Part shown: positions 5,656 to 12,253 of the stretch, in pieces | Position numbering within the stretch: position 1 is the stretch's first letter | How the letters are laid out: each line of letters begins with the position of its first letter | Assembly (NCBI GenBank): GCA_041736255.1 | Contig: JBGSTZ010000045.1 | Span: 1-12,253 of the forward strand | Source: AVCC01 sp041736255 | GTDB taxonomy: Bacteria; Pseudomonadota; Gammaproteobacteria; Burkholderiales; Burkholderiaceae_D | Direction of reading: 5' to 3' | DNA length: 12,253 nucleotides | Program-made: the position numbers and the translations under genes | Notes under the pieces: generated by a model | What the model saw: only the letters and a program-made list of their open reading frames with translations | Databases searched by the model: none | Told to the model about the DNA's origin: nothing

Positions 5656-7017
5656 TCAGATCATGTGACCGATATCGGAAGCGCCGGTCGGGTACGCGAA
5701 CATCGTGCTCTTCAAATCCTCAGCCGTCAGCCCGCTGCGGATGGCCAACGCGAACAGATTGATCACCTCTTCGACGTGCGGCCCGAGCAGGTGCGCGCCC
5801 AGGATGCGGTCGGTTTCCTCTTCAATCAGGACCTTGAATCCGTAACTGGTTTCCGCGACACGCCGCGCGGTGTACCAGTCCGACGCATTTTCGCTACGCA
5901 TCCGGAACTTGAGCCCTTCCTCTTGCGCCTGCTGCTGCGCCTGATTCTCGGTGAGGCCAACCGATGCGATCGGCGGGATCGTGAACGCGACGCTCGGCAC
6001 ACCGAGATAGTTCGGCTTCTGATGATTGCCCTCCAGCATGTTGGCTGCAGCCACTTTTGCGTCATGGCTTGCAACCGGCGTCAGCGGCGGACCGCTCATG
6101 GCCGCGTCGCCCACAGCATAAACCGCAGGGTTGGACACGCTCTGCAAAAACGCATTCAGCGTGAGGCGTCCCTTTTCGCTCGCCACGCCCGCCGCAGCCA
6201 GATCGAGCGGGTCGAGATCCGGAACGCGGCCCGCCCCATGCACCACCAGATCAGCGTTGAACACTTGTTCCCGGCCATTCGAGCACGCGCGAACGGAAAA
6301 ACCATCGCCATTCTTTTCTACCGTAGTCACGCTGGTCTCCAGATGTACATCGATCCCGATTGCGCGGGATTTTTCCATCAGCCAGCCGACCAGGTCCGGG
6401 TCGAACGCCGTCAGCATCCGCTCGGCCTGCTCGAGCACTGTCACTTGCGCGCCGGCTCGCGCCGCTATGTGGGCCAGTTCGGCCGCGATGAAGCCGCCGC
6501 CGAGAAAAATGATCTTCTTCGGTAACTGATCGAGTTCGAGGAACTCGGTGCTCGTGATCAGATGCTCTTCGCCCGGAATGCCCAGACGCATCGGCACCGC
6601 GCCGACAGCGATCAGGATGAAACGGCCCTCAAGCACTTCGCCGCCGACGTCAACCGAGCGCGGCCCGCAAAACCTGGCGCGGCCGTGATAGCTATCGATA
6701 CCGTTTTTTGCGAAAGACTTATCCTTCATTGCCGGCACCGGCTCGGTGAAGCTGCGCTTGAAATTGATCAATTCGTTCCATGCGATGGCCGGTTCGCCGC
6801 CAGCGATGCCCTTGCCGCGCATCCGGCGGGTATGGTCGATCGCTTCGGCAGCGCCTACCAGTACCTTCTTCGGATCGCAGCCGCGCAGCGCGCAGGTGCC
6901 GCCGAAGGGCAGGTGGTCGATCACCGCCACGCTCCATCCTGCTGCGCGACAGCGTGCGGCGGCAACAGACGCGCCGGTTCCGGTTCCGATTGCAATGAGG
7001 TCGTATTGTTTGGTCAT
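5656..7017 (-). CDS. MerA/Lpd-like FAD-dependent pyridine nucleotide-disulfide oxidoreductase
   Basis: A 453-aa flavoprotein of the glutathione reductase / dihydrolipoamide dehydrogenase / mercuric reductase superfamily. Visible in order are the FAD-binding GTGTGA (residues 11-16), the redox-active pair in GGTCALRGCDPKK (Cys42, Cys47), the NAD(P)H-binding FLGGGFIAAE, the second FAD motif VYAVGDAA, and the dimerisation domain. It is not a canonical mercuric reductase: there is no N-terminal GMTCxxC domain and no C-terminal vicinal Cys pair. The catalytic HPT motif of disulfide reductases is replaced by AYPTGASDI near the C-terminus (residues 441-449), so the usual acid-base His is missing. AAGGAG 8 nt upstream supports the start at 7017 over the longer frame. 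It probably forms an operon with the 43-aa membrane protein. Substrate unknown; a metal, quinone or small thiol is plausible. Confidence 0.85.
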   Translation of the reverse strand: MTKQYDLIAIGTGTGASVAAARCRAAGWSVAVIDHLPFGGTCALRGCDPKKVLVGAAEAIDHTRRMRGKGIAGGEPAIAWNELINFKRSFTEPVPAMKDKSFAKNGIDSYHGRARFCGPRSVDVGGEVLEGRFILIAVGAVPMRLGIPGEEHLITSTEFLELDQLPKKIIFLGGGFIAAELAHIAARAGAQVTVLEQAERMLTAFDPDLVGWLMEKSRAIGIDVHLETSVTTVEKNGDGFSVRACSNGREQVFNADLVVHGAGRVPDLDPLDLAAAGVASEKGRLTLNAFLQSVSNPAVYAVGDAAMSGPPLTPVASHDAKVAAANMLEGNHQKPNYLGVPSVAFTIPPIASVGLTENQAQQQAQEEGLKFRMRSENASDWYTARRVAETSYGFKVLIEEETDRILGAHLLGPHVEEVINLFALAIRSGLTAEDLKSTMFAYPTGASDIGHMI

Positions 7018-7504
7018 CTTGGTTACTCCTTGGTGCGTTCGGCCGGGAATGCGGGCGGGCGGGAAGTCATGCATGGAGACGATGAGACAGAGTGACTTGA
7101 ATACAGTCGTAGTGTAACGCTGATTATTATAGAAAAGCGCTCATCGTATGGCTCCTGCAATCCGGCAAAGGTGTTGTCTGCAGCAGTGGCTGATCCGCAG
7201 TTTCTGTGCGGCCTGCCGGCGCATCCTGGTTTTTCACACCCGGGTCGTCTCAACTACATTACGCCAATCTGCGGCTACGTACTGTACGTTATGCATAGTT
7301 AGCGATAATATAAGTAAACGTTCAATTCGAACCTGTTCAGACAGGAAGTTTTTATGTCACAGCTAATGACTGCACAGCACCACCGACTGGAATTAATCCG
7401 GGCAACAACGATTGAAAGAGGATAAGAGGATAAGAGGATCGGCGTACGCGTAATGCAGCCTCACAATTCGGCTGTGAATACAGCCTCTACCGAGGAGTGC
7501 AGCA
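7018..7504. promoter_or_regulatory. Divergent intergenic region between flavoprotein and hydrolase genes
   Basis: No gene is seen in these 487 nt, which must hold promoters for both outward-facing genes. AT-rich candidates include GATAATATAAG near 7304-7314. Just after it lie two short dyads, GTTCAATTCGAAC (7320-7332) and CCTGT-TCAG-ACAGG (7332-7345), which could be an operator. A threefold 8-bp tandem repeat (7416-7439) lies in the hydrolase leader. Box assignments are not certain. Confidence 0.4.
7416..7439 (+). repeat. AAGAGGAT tandem repeat, three copies
   Basis: Three perfect head-to-tail copies of the 8-mer AAGAGGAT, 66 nt before the hydrolase start codon. Being perfect, it looks recent and could vary in copy number by slippage. 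Each copy contains GAGG and so resembles a ribosome binding site, but no start codon follows at a fitting distance. Confidence 0.85.
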
Positions 7505-8329
7505 ATGAAACAATCCAATGAGCAATTTGTCCAAATCGATGGTCACAGGATCGCTTACGCTGAACAGGGCGCGGGCAGTCCGGTCGTTCTGATTCATGGC
7601 ATCCCGACTTCGAATCAGTTGTGGCGCAAGGTGATGCCGGAGCTGGCCAAAACACATCAGGTGTTTGCACCTGACCTGCTCAATTACGGCAAATCGGATA
7701 AACCTGCGGACGCGAACGTCTCGATTGACGCGCAGAGTCGTCTGATAGTCAAATTTATGGATCAGCTCGGACTGCAATCTGCCGACATCGTGGCACATGA
7801 TATCGGTGGAGGTGTTGCACAGCTTATTGCAGTCAATTACCCCGAAAAAGTGCGCAAGCTGGTTTTGATCGATGCGGTCTGTTTTGATTCCTGGCCGATT
7901 CCGGAGTTCTTGCCGCTGCAGAAAGCAGGTGCCGAGGAGAGCATGAGTCTTGAAGCATTTTCAAAAATGATGCGCGAATTTATGCCGCAAGGGGTTCACA
8001 ACAAGGCGCTCATGACAGACGAAGTCATCGACCTGTATCTGGCGCCCTGGTCGTCCGAGGCGGGAAAAAAAGCCTTGTTTCGCAATTTTCGTCGACTCAA
8101 CCCGGAGTACACGCTGGCGATTGCCGGCGAACTCAAGCATCTGACCAATGAAACCTTGATCATGTGGGCGGAGAACGACGCATTCCAAAAACCGGCATGC
8201 GCCAGCAAGCTTCAGCAGACGATACCAAACGCCACGCTCATTTGGATCAAGGATGCCGGGCATTGGCTGATGGAGGATAAACCGGAAGAAATAAGCGCCC
8301 ACTTGATAGCTTTTCTCGACCGCAAATAA
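7505..8329 (+). CDS. Alpha/beta hydrolase with Asp nucleophile (dehalogenase-like)
   Basis: A 274-aa cytoplasmic protein of the alpha/beta hydrolase fold. The oxyanion-hole motif HGIPTSNQLW starts at residue 31. The nucleophile elbow is AHDIGGG with Asp99 in place of the usual Ser, as in haloalkane and haloacetate dehalogenases. The likely acid is Asp225 (ENDAF) and the catalytic base is His253 (DAGHWLMED). The elbow is HDIGGG, unlike the HDWG of typical haloalkane dehalogenases and the HDRG of fluoroacetate dehalogenases. The Trp directly after the nucleophile, which binds halide in haloalkane dehalogenases, is Ile here, so dehalogenation is only a possibility; epoxide or ester hydrolysis is an alternative. 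GAGGAG 7 nt upstream fixes the start. The gene ends only ~20 nt from a truncated zwf-like fragment on the other strand, so it may mark a recombination border. Confidence 0.86.
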   Translation: MKQSNEQFVQIDGHRIAYAEQGAGSPVVLIHGIPTSNQLWRKVMPELAKTHQVFAPDLLNYGKSDKPADANVSIDAQSRLIVKFMDQLGLQSADIVAHDIGGGVAQLIAVNYPEKVRKLVLIDAVCFDSWPIPEFLPLQKAGAEESMSLEAFSKMMREFMPQGVHNKALMTDEVIDLYLAPWSSEAGKKALFRNFRRLNPEYTLAIAGELKHLTNETLIMWAENDAFQKPACASKLQQTIPNATLIWIKDAGHWLMEDKPEEISAHLIAFLDRK

Positions 8330-8348
8330 TCTGTGTGCACCTGCAGAT

Positions 8349-8537
8349 CTGCTCCAGACTGTCGCGAGCGCGTTCGCACAGCTTGTCCAGCGTCCATCCG
8401 GCGCGGGCCACGCCGATGACCGACATGTCCAGCTCGCCGTGCCGGATCATTGCCTGCAGCGCGGGAAATATCTTATTGTGGGCCAAATAGCCGGGGGCAC
8501 CGAAGAAAACGAAAGCGTTGGAACTGGGCAGGACCAT
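8349..8537 (-). pseudogene. zwf: Truncated glucose-6-phosphate 1-dehydrogenase (N-terminal remnant)
   Basis: The minus strand reads MVLPSSNAFVFFGAPGYLAH and on through NKIFPALQAMIRHGELDMSVIGVARAGW to RARDSLE, which matches the start of glucose-6-phosphate dehydrogenase, normally near 490 aa. After about residue 62 the likeness stops and the frame runs on as nonsense into the antisense of the hydrolase gene. The coenzyme motif is damaged: the family's GAxGDLA is GAPGYLA here, with the Asp lost. A good AAGGAG remains 7 nt before the start codon, so the fragment may still be translated. The rest of the gene is absent from the window. It most likely reflects a deletion or the arrival of the hydrolase gene at this spot. 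Confidence 0.75.
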
Positions 8538-9352
8538 ATTGATTCTCCTTCTCCCCGATCGCCATCGGCGGGTTCGGACTGCCAAAAATGCACAGCTGCG
8601 CCTTTTGATTATTAGCGTTCATCTCTATCAGATTAAAAACGAAACTGAAAGTTCGGCAGAATGCGCAGAAGCCACAGGTAGGCCAGTTATTCATGCCGAG
8701 GCTAAAGATCGAAAGGCGAAACGCGGGATGGTTATTGCCGCAGCCGTCGGAACCGCGCTTACCGCAGGCGGCTGCGCCGGCCAAATCGAAGTCTTTCAAC
8801 TCCTTTAGCGCGGTTTAGGTCGATGGATCCGGATCAACCGATCCACAGTAGTTCCCGGGCAAGTTCTGAAACGGCTTGCACATGCGTGGCTCACGATCAC
8901 TCGGGGGTTTGTCGTGTCGGGTTTGCCGCTGCCCGCGAACGTCGCGCGCGGGGATGTGTTCGCAGGAACAATTGTTTTCGTCATCAAAATATTTAGCTGA
9001 GTAAGTAAAAAGTGTTCAGCATGCATTGATGCTGGCTGCGGCTTATGCACGCGACTGCGCCAACTTCAATCGCAACATGCCATCCTTGCAGCAAGCTCGG
9101 GCCCGCCTCGATGCCAATATGTCTGCCGACAATCTACTCCGAATGATTGTAAGAATTCCGGATCTCCAGCGTCTAACAAATAAGGGCAAACGCAAGCAAG
9201 AACCGATGCGCTAGTCCGAAAAATTGCTTGCGGAAAAATTAAATAGTTTCTTGACTGCAAGCTTGGCGGTGGTTCCTTCAAAGGATGCAAATGTATTTTT
9301 TATCTCTTTGAACGAGTTGCTAAATAAGGTGTTTTACTGATTGGAGTTTATT
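8538..9352. other. Gene-poor region without a convincing CDS
   Basis: About 815 nt upstream of the zwf remnant and of the DUF4148 gene. Several open frames exist on both strands (for example + 8518-8808 and 8809-8997, minus 8805-9050 and + 9026-9214), but they overlap each other, lack ribosome binding sites and show no family I recognise. Short dyads such as CAGCAT-GCATTG-ATGCTG (9017-9034) occur. The stretch looks like decayed sequence together with the promoter region of the gene at 9353. Confidence 0.5.
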
Positions 9353-9694
9353 ATGAAAAGCAGACAATGGATTGCTGCAGTGATTGCAGTATCTGGAATT
9401 GCCACTATGGGTTTGGCTGTTGCCGATGCCTCAAGTCGTTTTGACGCGCCGGTCGCTTCATCGTCCAAAACTCGAGCTGAAGTGCTAACCGAATTGAATC
9501 AAGCCCGTGCAGACGGCTTGTTGAAGACGCACGGTGACCGCGACGACTTAAGCATATTGGAGCTGACGCGTACAGGTGCAGCGGGCGTTGCCGGTTCGCG
9601 CTTTTCCGGTCGCACCCGCGCGGAGGTAAGAGCCGAAGCGATTGAGCATATGAAAACCTACAATCCGGGTTTGGACCAGATGTATGGCAGGTAA
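9353..9694 (+). CDS. DUF4148-type small secreted protein
   Basis: A 113-aa exported protein. A signal peptide spans about residues 1-26 (KSRQW, a hydrophobic core, then VADA). The mature part holds two copies of a short motif: KTRAEVLTELNQARADGLL and GRTRAEVRAEAIEHMKTY. This TRAEV layout is typical of DUF4148, a family found mainly in Burkholderiales and other betaproteobacteria, whose role is unknown; members are usually envelope proteins, often in several paralogues per genome. GGAG 6 nt upstream supports ATG 9353; the in-frame TTG at 9341 overlaps that site and is rejected. It is a single gene closed by a strong terminator 95 nt downstream. Codon use fits a native gene. Confidence 0.82.
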   Translation: MKSRQWIAAVIAVSGIATMGLAVADASSRFDAPVASSSKTRAEVLTELNQARADGLLKTHGDRDDLSILELTRTGAAGVAGSRFSGRTRAEVRAEAIEHMKTYNPGLDQMYGR

Positions 9695-9789
9695 ATCTGG
9701 AATTTTCAACGCGTTAAAAGCGAATTCGCAAATGTGCAAATACCGAATGGTTTCACGATTTAATGTCATTAAATTAGTTTTACAGTAAC

Positions 9790-9835
9790 ACTCCCGAGCA
9801 ATGATCCGATTTTTGTCATTGCTCGGGAGTTTTTT
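9790..9835 (+). terminator. Strong intrinsic terminator after the DUF4148 gene
   Basis: A perfect 15-bp stem (ACTCCCGAGCAATGA with TCATTGCTCGGGAGT), an 11-nt loop and a run of six T (9830-9835). This is a textbook Rho-independent terminator on the + strand. It also separates this gene from the converging phospholipase gene that ends at 9910. Confidence 0.95.
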
Positions 9836-9909
9836 GGCTCTGTGGGTGTTTCACATGGTCACAAAAATGACATTGGAAAATCGGCAACCGCAAGAGGCGC
9901 GCTGCGAAG

Positions 9910-11049
9910 TCAGTCGTGCACCACGATACCCACCGCCGGGTCGATCGCTTGGCCCCATGGAGCAGCGGCGATCCGGCTGCGCGTGAGTTCGCGCCCGGCA
10001 GTCCAGCGGGCTTCGATGCCGGCCGGCGTAAAGTCGATATCCTTGGCGTGATTTTCCCCTTCCAGCGCGGGCGCCCGCAGCGGCAGCACGTGCATCACGG
10101 TAGCGCAGCCCCAGCTCAGCAACTCCTTGACCTGCGGTGAGCTGCGCGCTTTTTCCGGCAACAGGCTGCCGAGTTCGCGCACCACGTGGCGCAGATGGTG
10201 AATCTGTTGCTGGCGCGCGGTGTGCGTCTCGGCCCGGCTGGAATACTGGATTTCCTTCTGGCGGCTGATCACCTGCTCAATGGTGTCTGGGATATCGCTT
10301 TCCTGCTGCCACAGGCGGGCGGCGAAGATCACCGAGTCGCGCCGCGGATGGTCGTCCATCACGACTTCGATCGGAGTATTCGAATAGATACCGCCGTCCC
10401 AGTACGGTTCGCCGTCGATCATCACCGCGGGGAACGCGGGCGGCAGCGCCCCGGAAGCCATCACATGTTCGATGCCGATCGTGTCATCGCGGCTGTCGAA
10501 GTAGCGTATGCGGCCAGAACGCACATTTACTGCGCCCAGCGTCAGCCGCATCGCGCCCTTGGCGAGCCAATCGACATCGACCAGTTCGCCGAGCGTGCGA
10601 CGCAGCGGCGCGGTGCTGTAGATGCTGGCCTCATCTACGCCCAGATGGGCGTTGGCGCCGAGCCATGCGCGCGGATTCGGCTTGAAAAAGCCGGGAATGC
10701 CTTGCATTACCGTACTCATGTTGTGCATCGCATTGCCAAGGCCGAAGGCGTTCCAATGGGTTGCGGACAGGCTACCGCTGCCGACCATATCCCAGAATTC
10801 CTTCAGGCGCGCAACACGGTTTTCCGGCGCGTTGCCGGCGATGATGGCGCCGTTTATTGCGCCGATCGAGGTTCCCACCACCCAGTCCGGCTCGATGCCG
10901 GCTTCGTGCATCGCTTCATACACGCCAGCCTGAAAGGCGCCCAGCGCGCCGCCGCCTTGCATCACCAGCACTGCCTGGCCGGGCAGTTTCGCCTGCGCCG
11001 CTTTCGCTTCGAGATTGTCGCAATGCATCGCTGTTTTTGGATCTGTCAT
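9910..11049 (-). CDS. Patatin-like phospholipase
   Basis: A 379-aa protein with a patatin hydrolase domain in its first ~230 residues. The oxyanion-hole motif is GGGALG (32-37), the nucleophile elbow GTSIG has Ser61, and the catalytic Asp218 lies in WDGGIYSNTP; Ser and Asp form the catalytic dyad of this family, which cleaves acyl esters of phospholipids. The C-terminal ~140 residues (SRQKEIQYSSRAETHTARQQ, later ARWTAGRELT) are the helical extension seen in bacterial patatins of this kind. There is no signal peptide, so it is probably cytoplasmic or membrane-associated. AAGGAG 8 nt upstream fixes the start. Related genes often sit beside 3-hydroxybutyrate dehydrogenase in betaproteobacteria, and a remnant of such a gene lies just upstream here. 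The stop falls at VVHD, leaving 75 nt to the terminator of the converging gene. Confidence 0.9.
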   Translation of the reverse strand: MTDPKTAMHCDNLEAKAAQAKLPGQAVLVMQGGGALGAFQAGVYEAMHEAGIEPDWVVGTSIGAINGAIIAGNAPENRVARLKEFWDMVGSGSLSATHWNAFGLGNAMHNMSTVMQGIPGFFKPNPRAWLGANAHLGVDEASIYSTAPLRRTLGELVDVDWLAKGAMRLTLGAVNVRSGRIRYFDSRDDTIGIEHVMASGALPPAFPAVMIDGEPYWDGGIYSNTPIEVVMDDHPRRDSVIFAARLWQQESDIPDTIEQVISRQKEIQYSSRAETHTARQQQIHHLRHVVRELGSLLPEKARSSPQVKELLSWGCATVMHVLPLRAPALEGENHAKDIDFTPAGIEARWTAGRELTRSRIAAAPWGQAIDPAVGIVVHD

Positions 11050-11098
11050 AAGTCATTCTCCTTTCGATGACGCCGTGTTGTTGCCATCGGGTTCCAGC

Positions 11099-11161
11099 CG
11101 CTCCGGCCCAGCCGATGCCGCTGGTTGACCCGGTAATGAATGCAGTTTTTCCTTTGAGCAT
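11099..11161 (-). pseudogene. bdhA: Truncated 3-hydroxybutyrate dehydrogenase-like SDR start
   Basis: The minus strand codes MLKGKTAFITGSTSGIGW, which matches the N-terminus of short-chain dehydrogenases of the 3-hydroxybutyrate dehydrogenase group, including the cofactor motif TGSTSGIG. Homology stops after about 18 residues, where ~250 would be expected, and the frame runs on out of phase into the phospholipase gene. Between the fragment and the phospholipase start only ~50 nt remain, so most of the gene has been deleted. In one frame the segment ends in a TGA that overlaps the phospholipase ATG (ATGA), which could be the old translational coupling of an intact pair; that is inference. Upstream there is only a weak AAGAAGA as a ribosome binding site. 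Confidence 0.6.
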
Positions 11162-11481
11162 AAAAATCTTCTTGTGGTCGGCCTCGGTGACATCGGTCGA
11201 TGCATCACCATGCATCGATATTGTCGCACCGGGCACGCTATTTCTTACAAGGTAAAACCCGGCAGCCTGGCCAGCGATGCGTCGTGCGCGTGCGCCACGT
11301 AAAATACAGTACAGGGCAGTGTATTAAAATTGCCGCTTTATTTATATGCGTAAATTGTTGCGCATTTTTTTGCCTATACCCATGCATATTTCTTAGACGC
11401 GCAGCTTGGTCTAACGCTGGTTTTTGCAAATTCGCAGTAATTTTCGTGTCTTTGGCAAGCGCCCGGGGCAAACGCAGGCTG
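11162..11481. other. Intergenic region with a candidate operator
   Basis: No gene is seen in these 320 nt between the bdhA remnant and the broken permease gene. A 23-bp imperfect palindrome lies at 11303-11325 (listed separately). The part around 11325-11400 is AT-rich. A minus-strand open frame running to 11236 joins the bdhA start but resembles nothing known. Confidence 0.45.
11303..11325. promoter_or_regulatory. 23-bp imperfect palindrome, candidate operator
   Basis: AATACAGTACA and the reverse complement of GGCAGTGTATT (AATACACTGCC) agree at 8 of 11 positions around a single central G. The outer AATACA/TGTATT arms are perfect. It lies ~140 nt upstream of the bdhA remnant start and is followed by AT-rich sequence. 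The matching regulator is not in the window. Confidence 0.3.
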
Positions 11482-12253
11482 CTAGTTCGGCAGCCGGAAC
11501 CACGGCCTGAGCCTAACGCCGATCCAATTGCCGGGCAGCGCGGCAGCGATCCACAGCCAGCCGTGCAGGCTGGTGGATGCCACGCCCGAGAAGAACGCAC
11601 CGACGTTGCAGCCGAAGGCGATGCGTGCGCCGTAGCCCATCAGCAGGCCGCCGACTATGGCGGCAAGCAGGGAGCGCAGCGGTATCTGCAGCCGCGGGGC
11701 GAAGCGGCCGGCCAGCGCCGCGGCGCACAGCGCCCCGATAAGCAGCCCGATGTCCATCACCGAGGTGATGTCATTCAGGATGCCGCCTTGCAATGCCGCC
11801 TGCTGGAAATCGCCTTGCCAGAAAGCGCTCGATGCCGGGTTCCAGCCCAGCAGCATGGCGATCTTGGCGCCCCACAGCGTGAACGCCTAGGTGATGGTCC
11901 AGGGATGGCCGGCAAGCAACAGCGTGATGAAATTGAGGCCGGCCAGCATCAGAGCGCCCGCCAGCAGAGGCCAGGGTCCGGTCAGGATGATGCGCCAGCC
12001 TCTCCCGGCTGCGGCATTGTGCGGCGTCAGTTTGCCCCAGCGCTTCAGGCCCCACCAAAGCAGCAGCAGAAACGCAATCTGCAGCGCCACACCCAGCGGC
12101 CAGCCGAATTCTGCGCCGAGCGCGATCGGTGGCAACGATGGCAGCGCCTGCCACCAGCCCATGTCCAAGCTGGCCCAGAACGAGCCGGCGACAAAGGCGG
12201 CGAGGGTGGCCAGCATGCGCGTGCTGCCACCGCCCAGGGTAAACAGGGTCCCC
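11482..12253 (-). pseudogene. YeeE/YedE-family sulfur-compound permease with in-frame TAG
   Basis: A multi-span membrane protein entering from the right edge, of the YeeE/YedE (DUF395) family, which imports sulfur compounds such as thiosulfate. The upstream part reads LGGGSTRMLATLAAFVAGSF and, after several membrane segments, LLAGHPWTIT; the frame then meets TAG at 11887-11889 and continues without shift as AFTLWGAKIAMLLGWNPASS. The last part holds the family hallmark GYGARIAFGCNVGAFFSG with its conserved Cys, then SLHGWLW. Relatives usually have an aromatic residue at the stop position, so a single TGG-to-TAG change explains it. The rest of the gene is clean, so the lesion is recent, or a sequencing error, or the codon is suppressed. 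An internal ATG at 11856 could restart the C-terminal half, but without a clear ribosome binding site. The true N-terminus is outside the window. Confidence 0.82.

Noticed and set aside
5665..6529. Plus-strand ORFs of 132 and 286 aa across the flavoprotein gene
   Set aside because: They are shadows of the well-supported minus-strand oxidoreductase and lack any family motifs.
8518..8997. Plus-strand frame open over ~480 nt except for one TAG at 8806-8808
   Set aside because: It begins inside the zwf remnant on the other strand, has no start with a ribosome binding site, matches nothing I know, and competing frames on the minus strand are also open.
9026..9214. 62-aa plus-strand ORF
   Set aside because: No ribosome binding site, no signal or family likeness, and it overlaps a minus-strand open frame; probably chance.
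10186..11070. 294-aa plus-strand ORF opposite the phospholipase
   Set aside because: It is antisense to a gene with clear GGGALG, GTSIG and DGG motifs and has no recognisable content itself.

Overview
The window looks like a chromosomal segment of a betaproteobacterium, moderately GC-rich. This is an inference from gene content: a DUF4148-type secreted protein, a patatin-like phospholipase preceded by a 3-hydroxybutyrate-dehydrogenase-like start, periplasmic multihaem cytochromes and REP-like palindromes. A Gallionellales/Nitrosomonadales-type respiratory lifestyle would fit, but no rRNA or marker gene is present to fix the taxon.

Left part (1-5377, all + strand). The 3' end of a PstB-type phosphate ABC ATPase is followed by an AhpD-like CxxC protein and a pentahaem c-type cytochrome lipoprotein. 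After a REP-like inverted pair come the most unusual genes. One encodes a secreted monohaem cytochrome c whose haem domain is flanked on both sides by arrays of the hexapeptide NPCAAK (6 + 5 copies). The next encodes a His-rich cytoplasmic protein of unknown function. The third encodes a 107-aa secreted protein made almost wholly of NPCAAK units, mostly in an 8-residue register. Together these arms carry 20 cysteines at fixed spacing. The pentahaem protein, the armed cytochrome and the small repeat protein are all predicted to be exported, so an envelope electron-transfer or metal-binding system is a reasonable hypothesis, but nothing here proves it. A small integral membrane protein ends this block.

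Middle (5475-7504). On the minus strand a MerA/dihydrolipoamide-dehydrogenase-like flavoprotein is followed 49 nt later by a 43-aa single-span membrane protein with a good ribosome binding site. A 487-nt divergent intergenic region follows, with a threefold AAGAGGAT repeat.

Right part (7505-12253). An alpha/beta hydrolase with an Asp nucleophile (dehalogenase-like) abuts a truncated glucose-6-phosphate dehydrogenase start. Then come about 800 nt without a convincing gene, a DUF4148 protein with a textbook terminator, a patatin-like phospholipase, a truncated bdhA-like start, and a YeeE/YedE-family permease broken by one in-frame TAG. Three damaged genes within 4 kb suggest this side is undergoing decay or rearrangement, while the left side looks intact.
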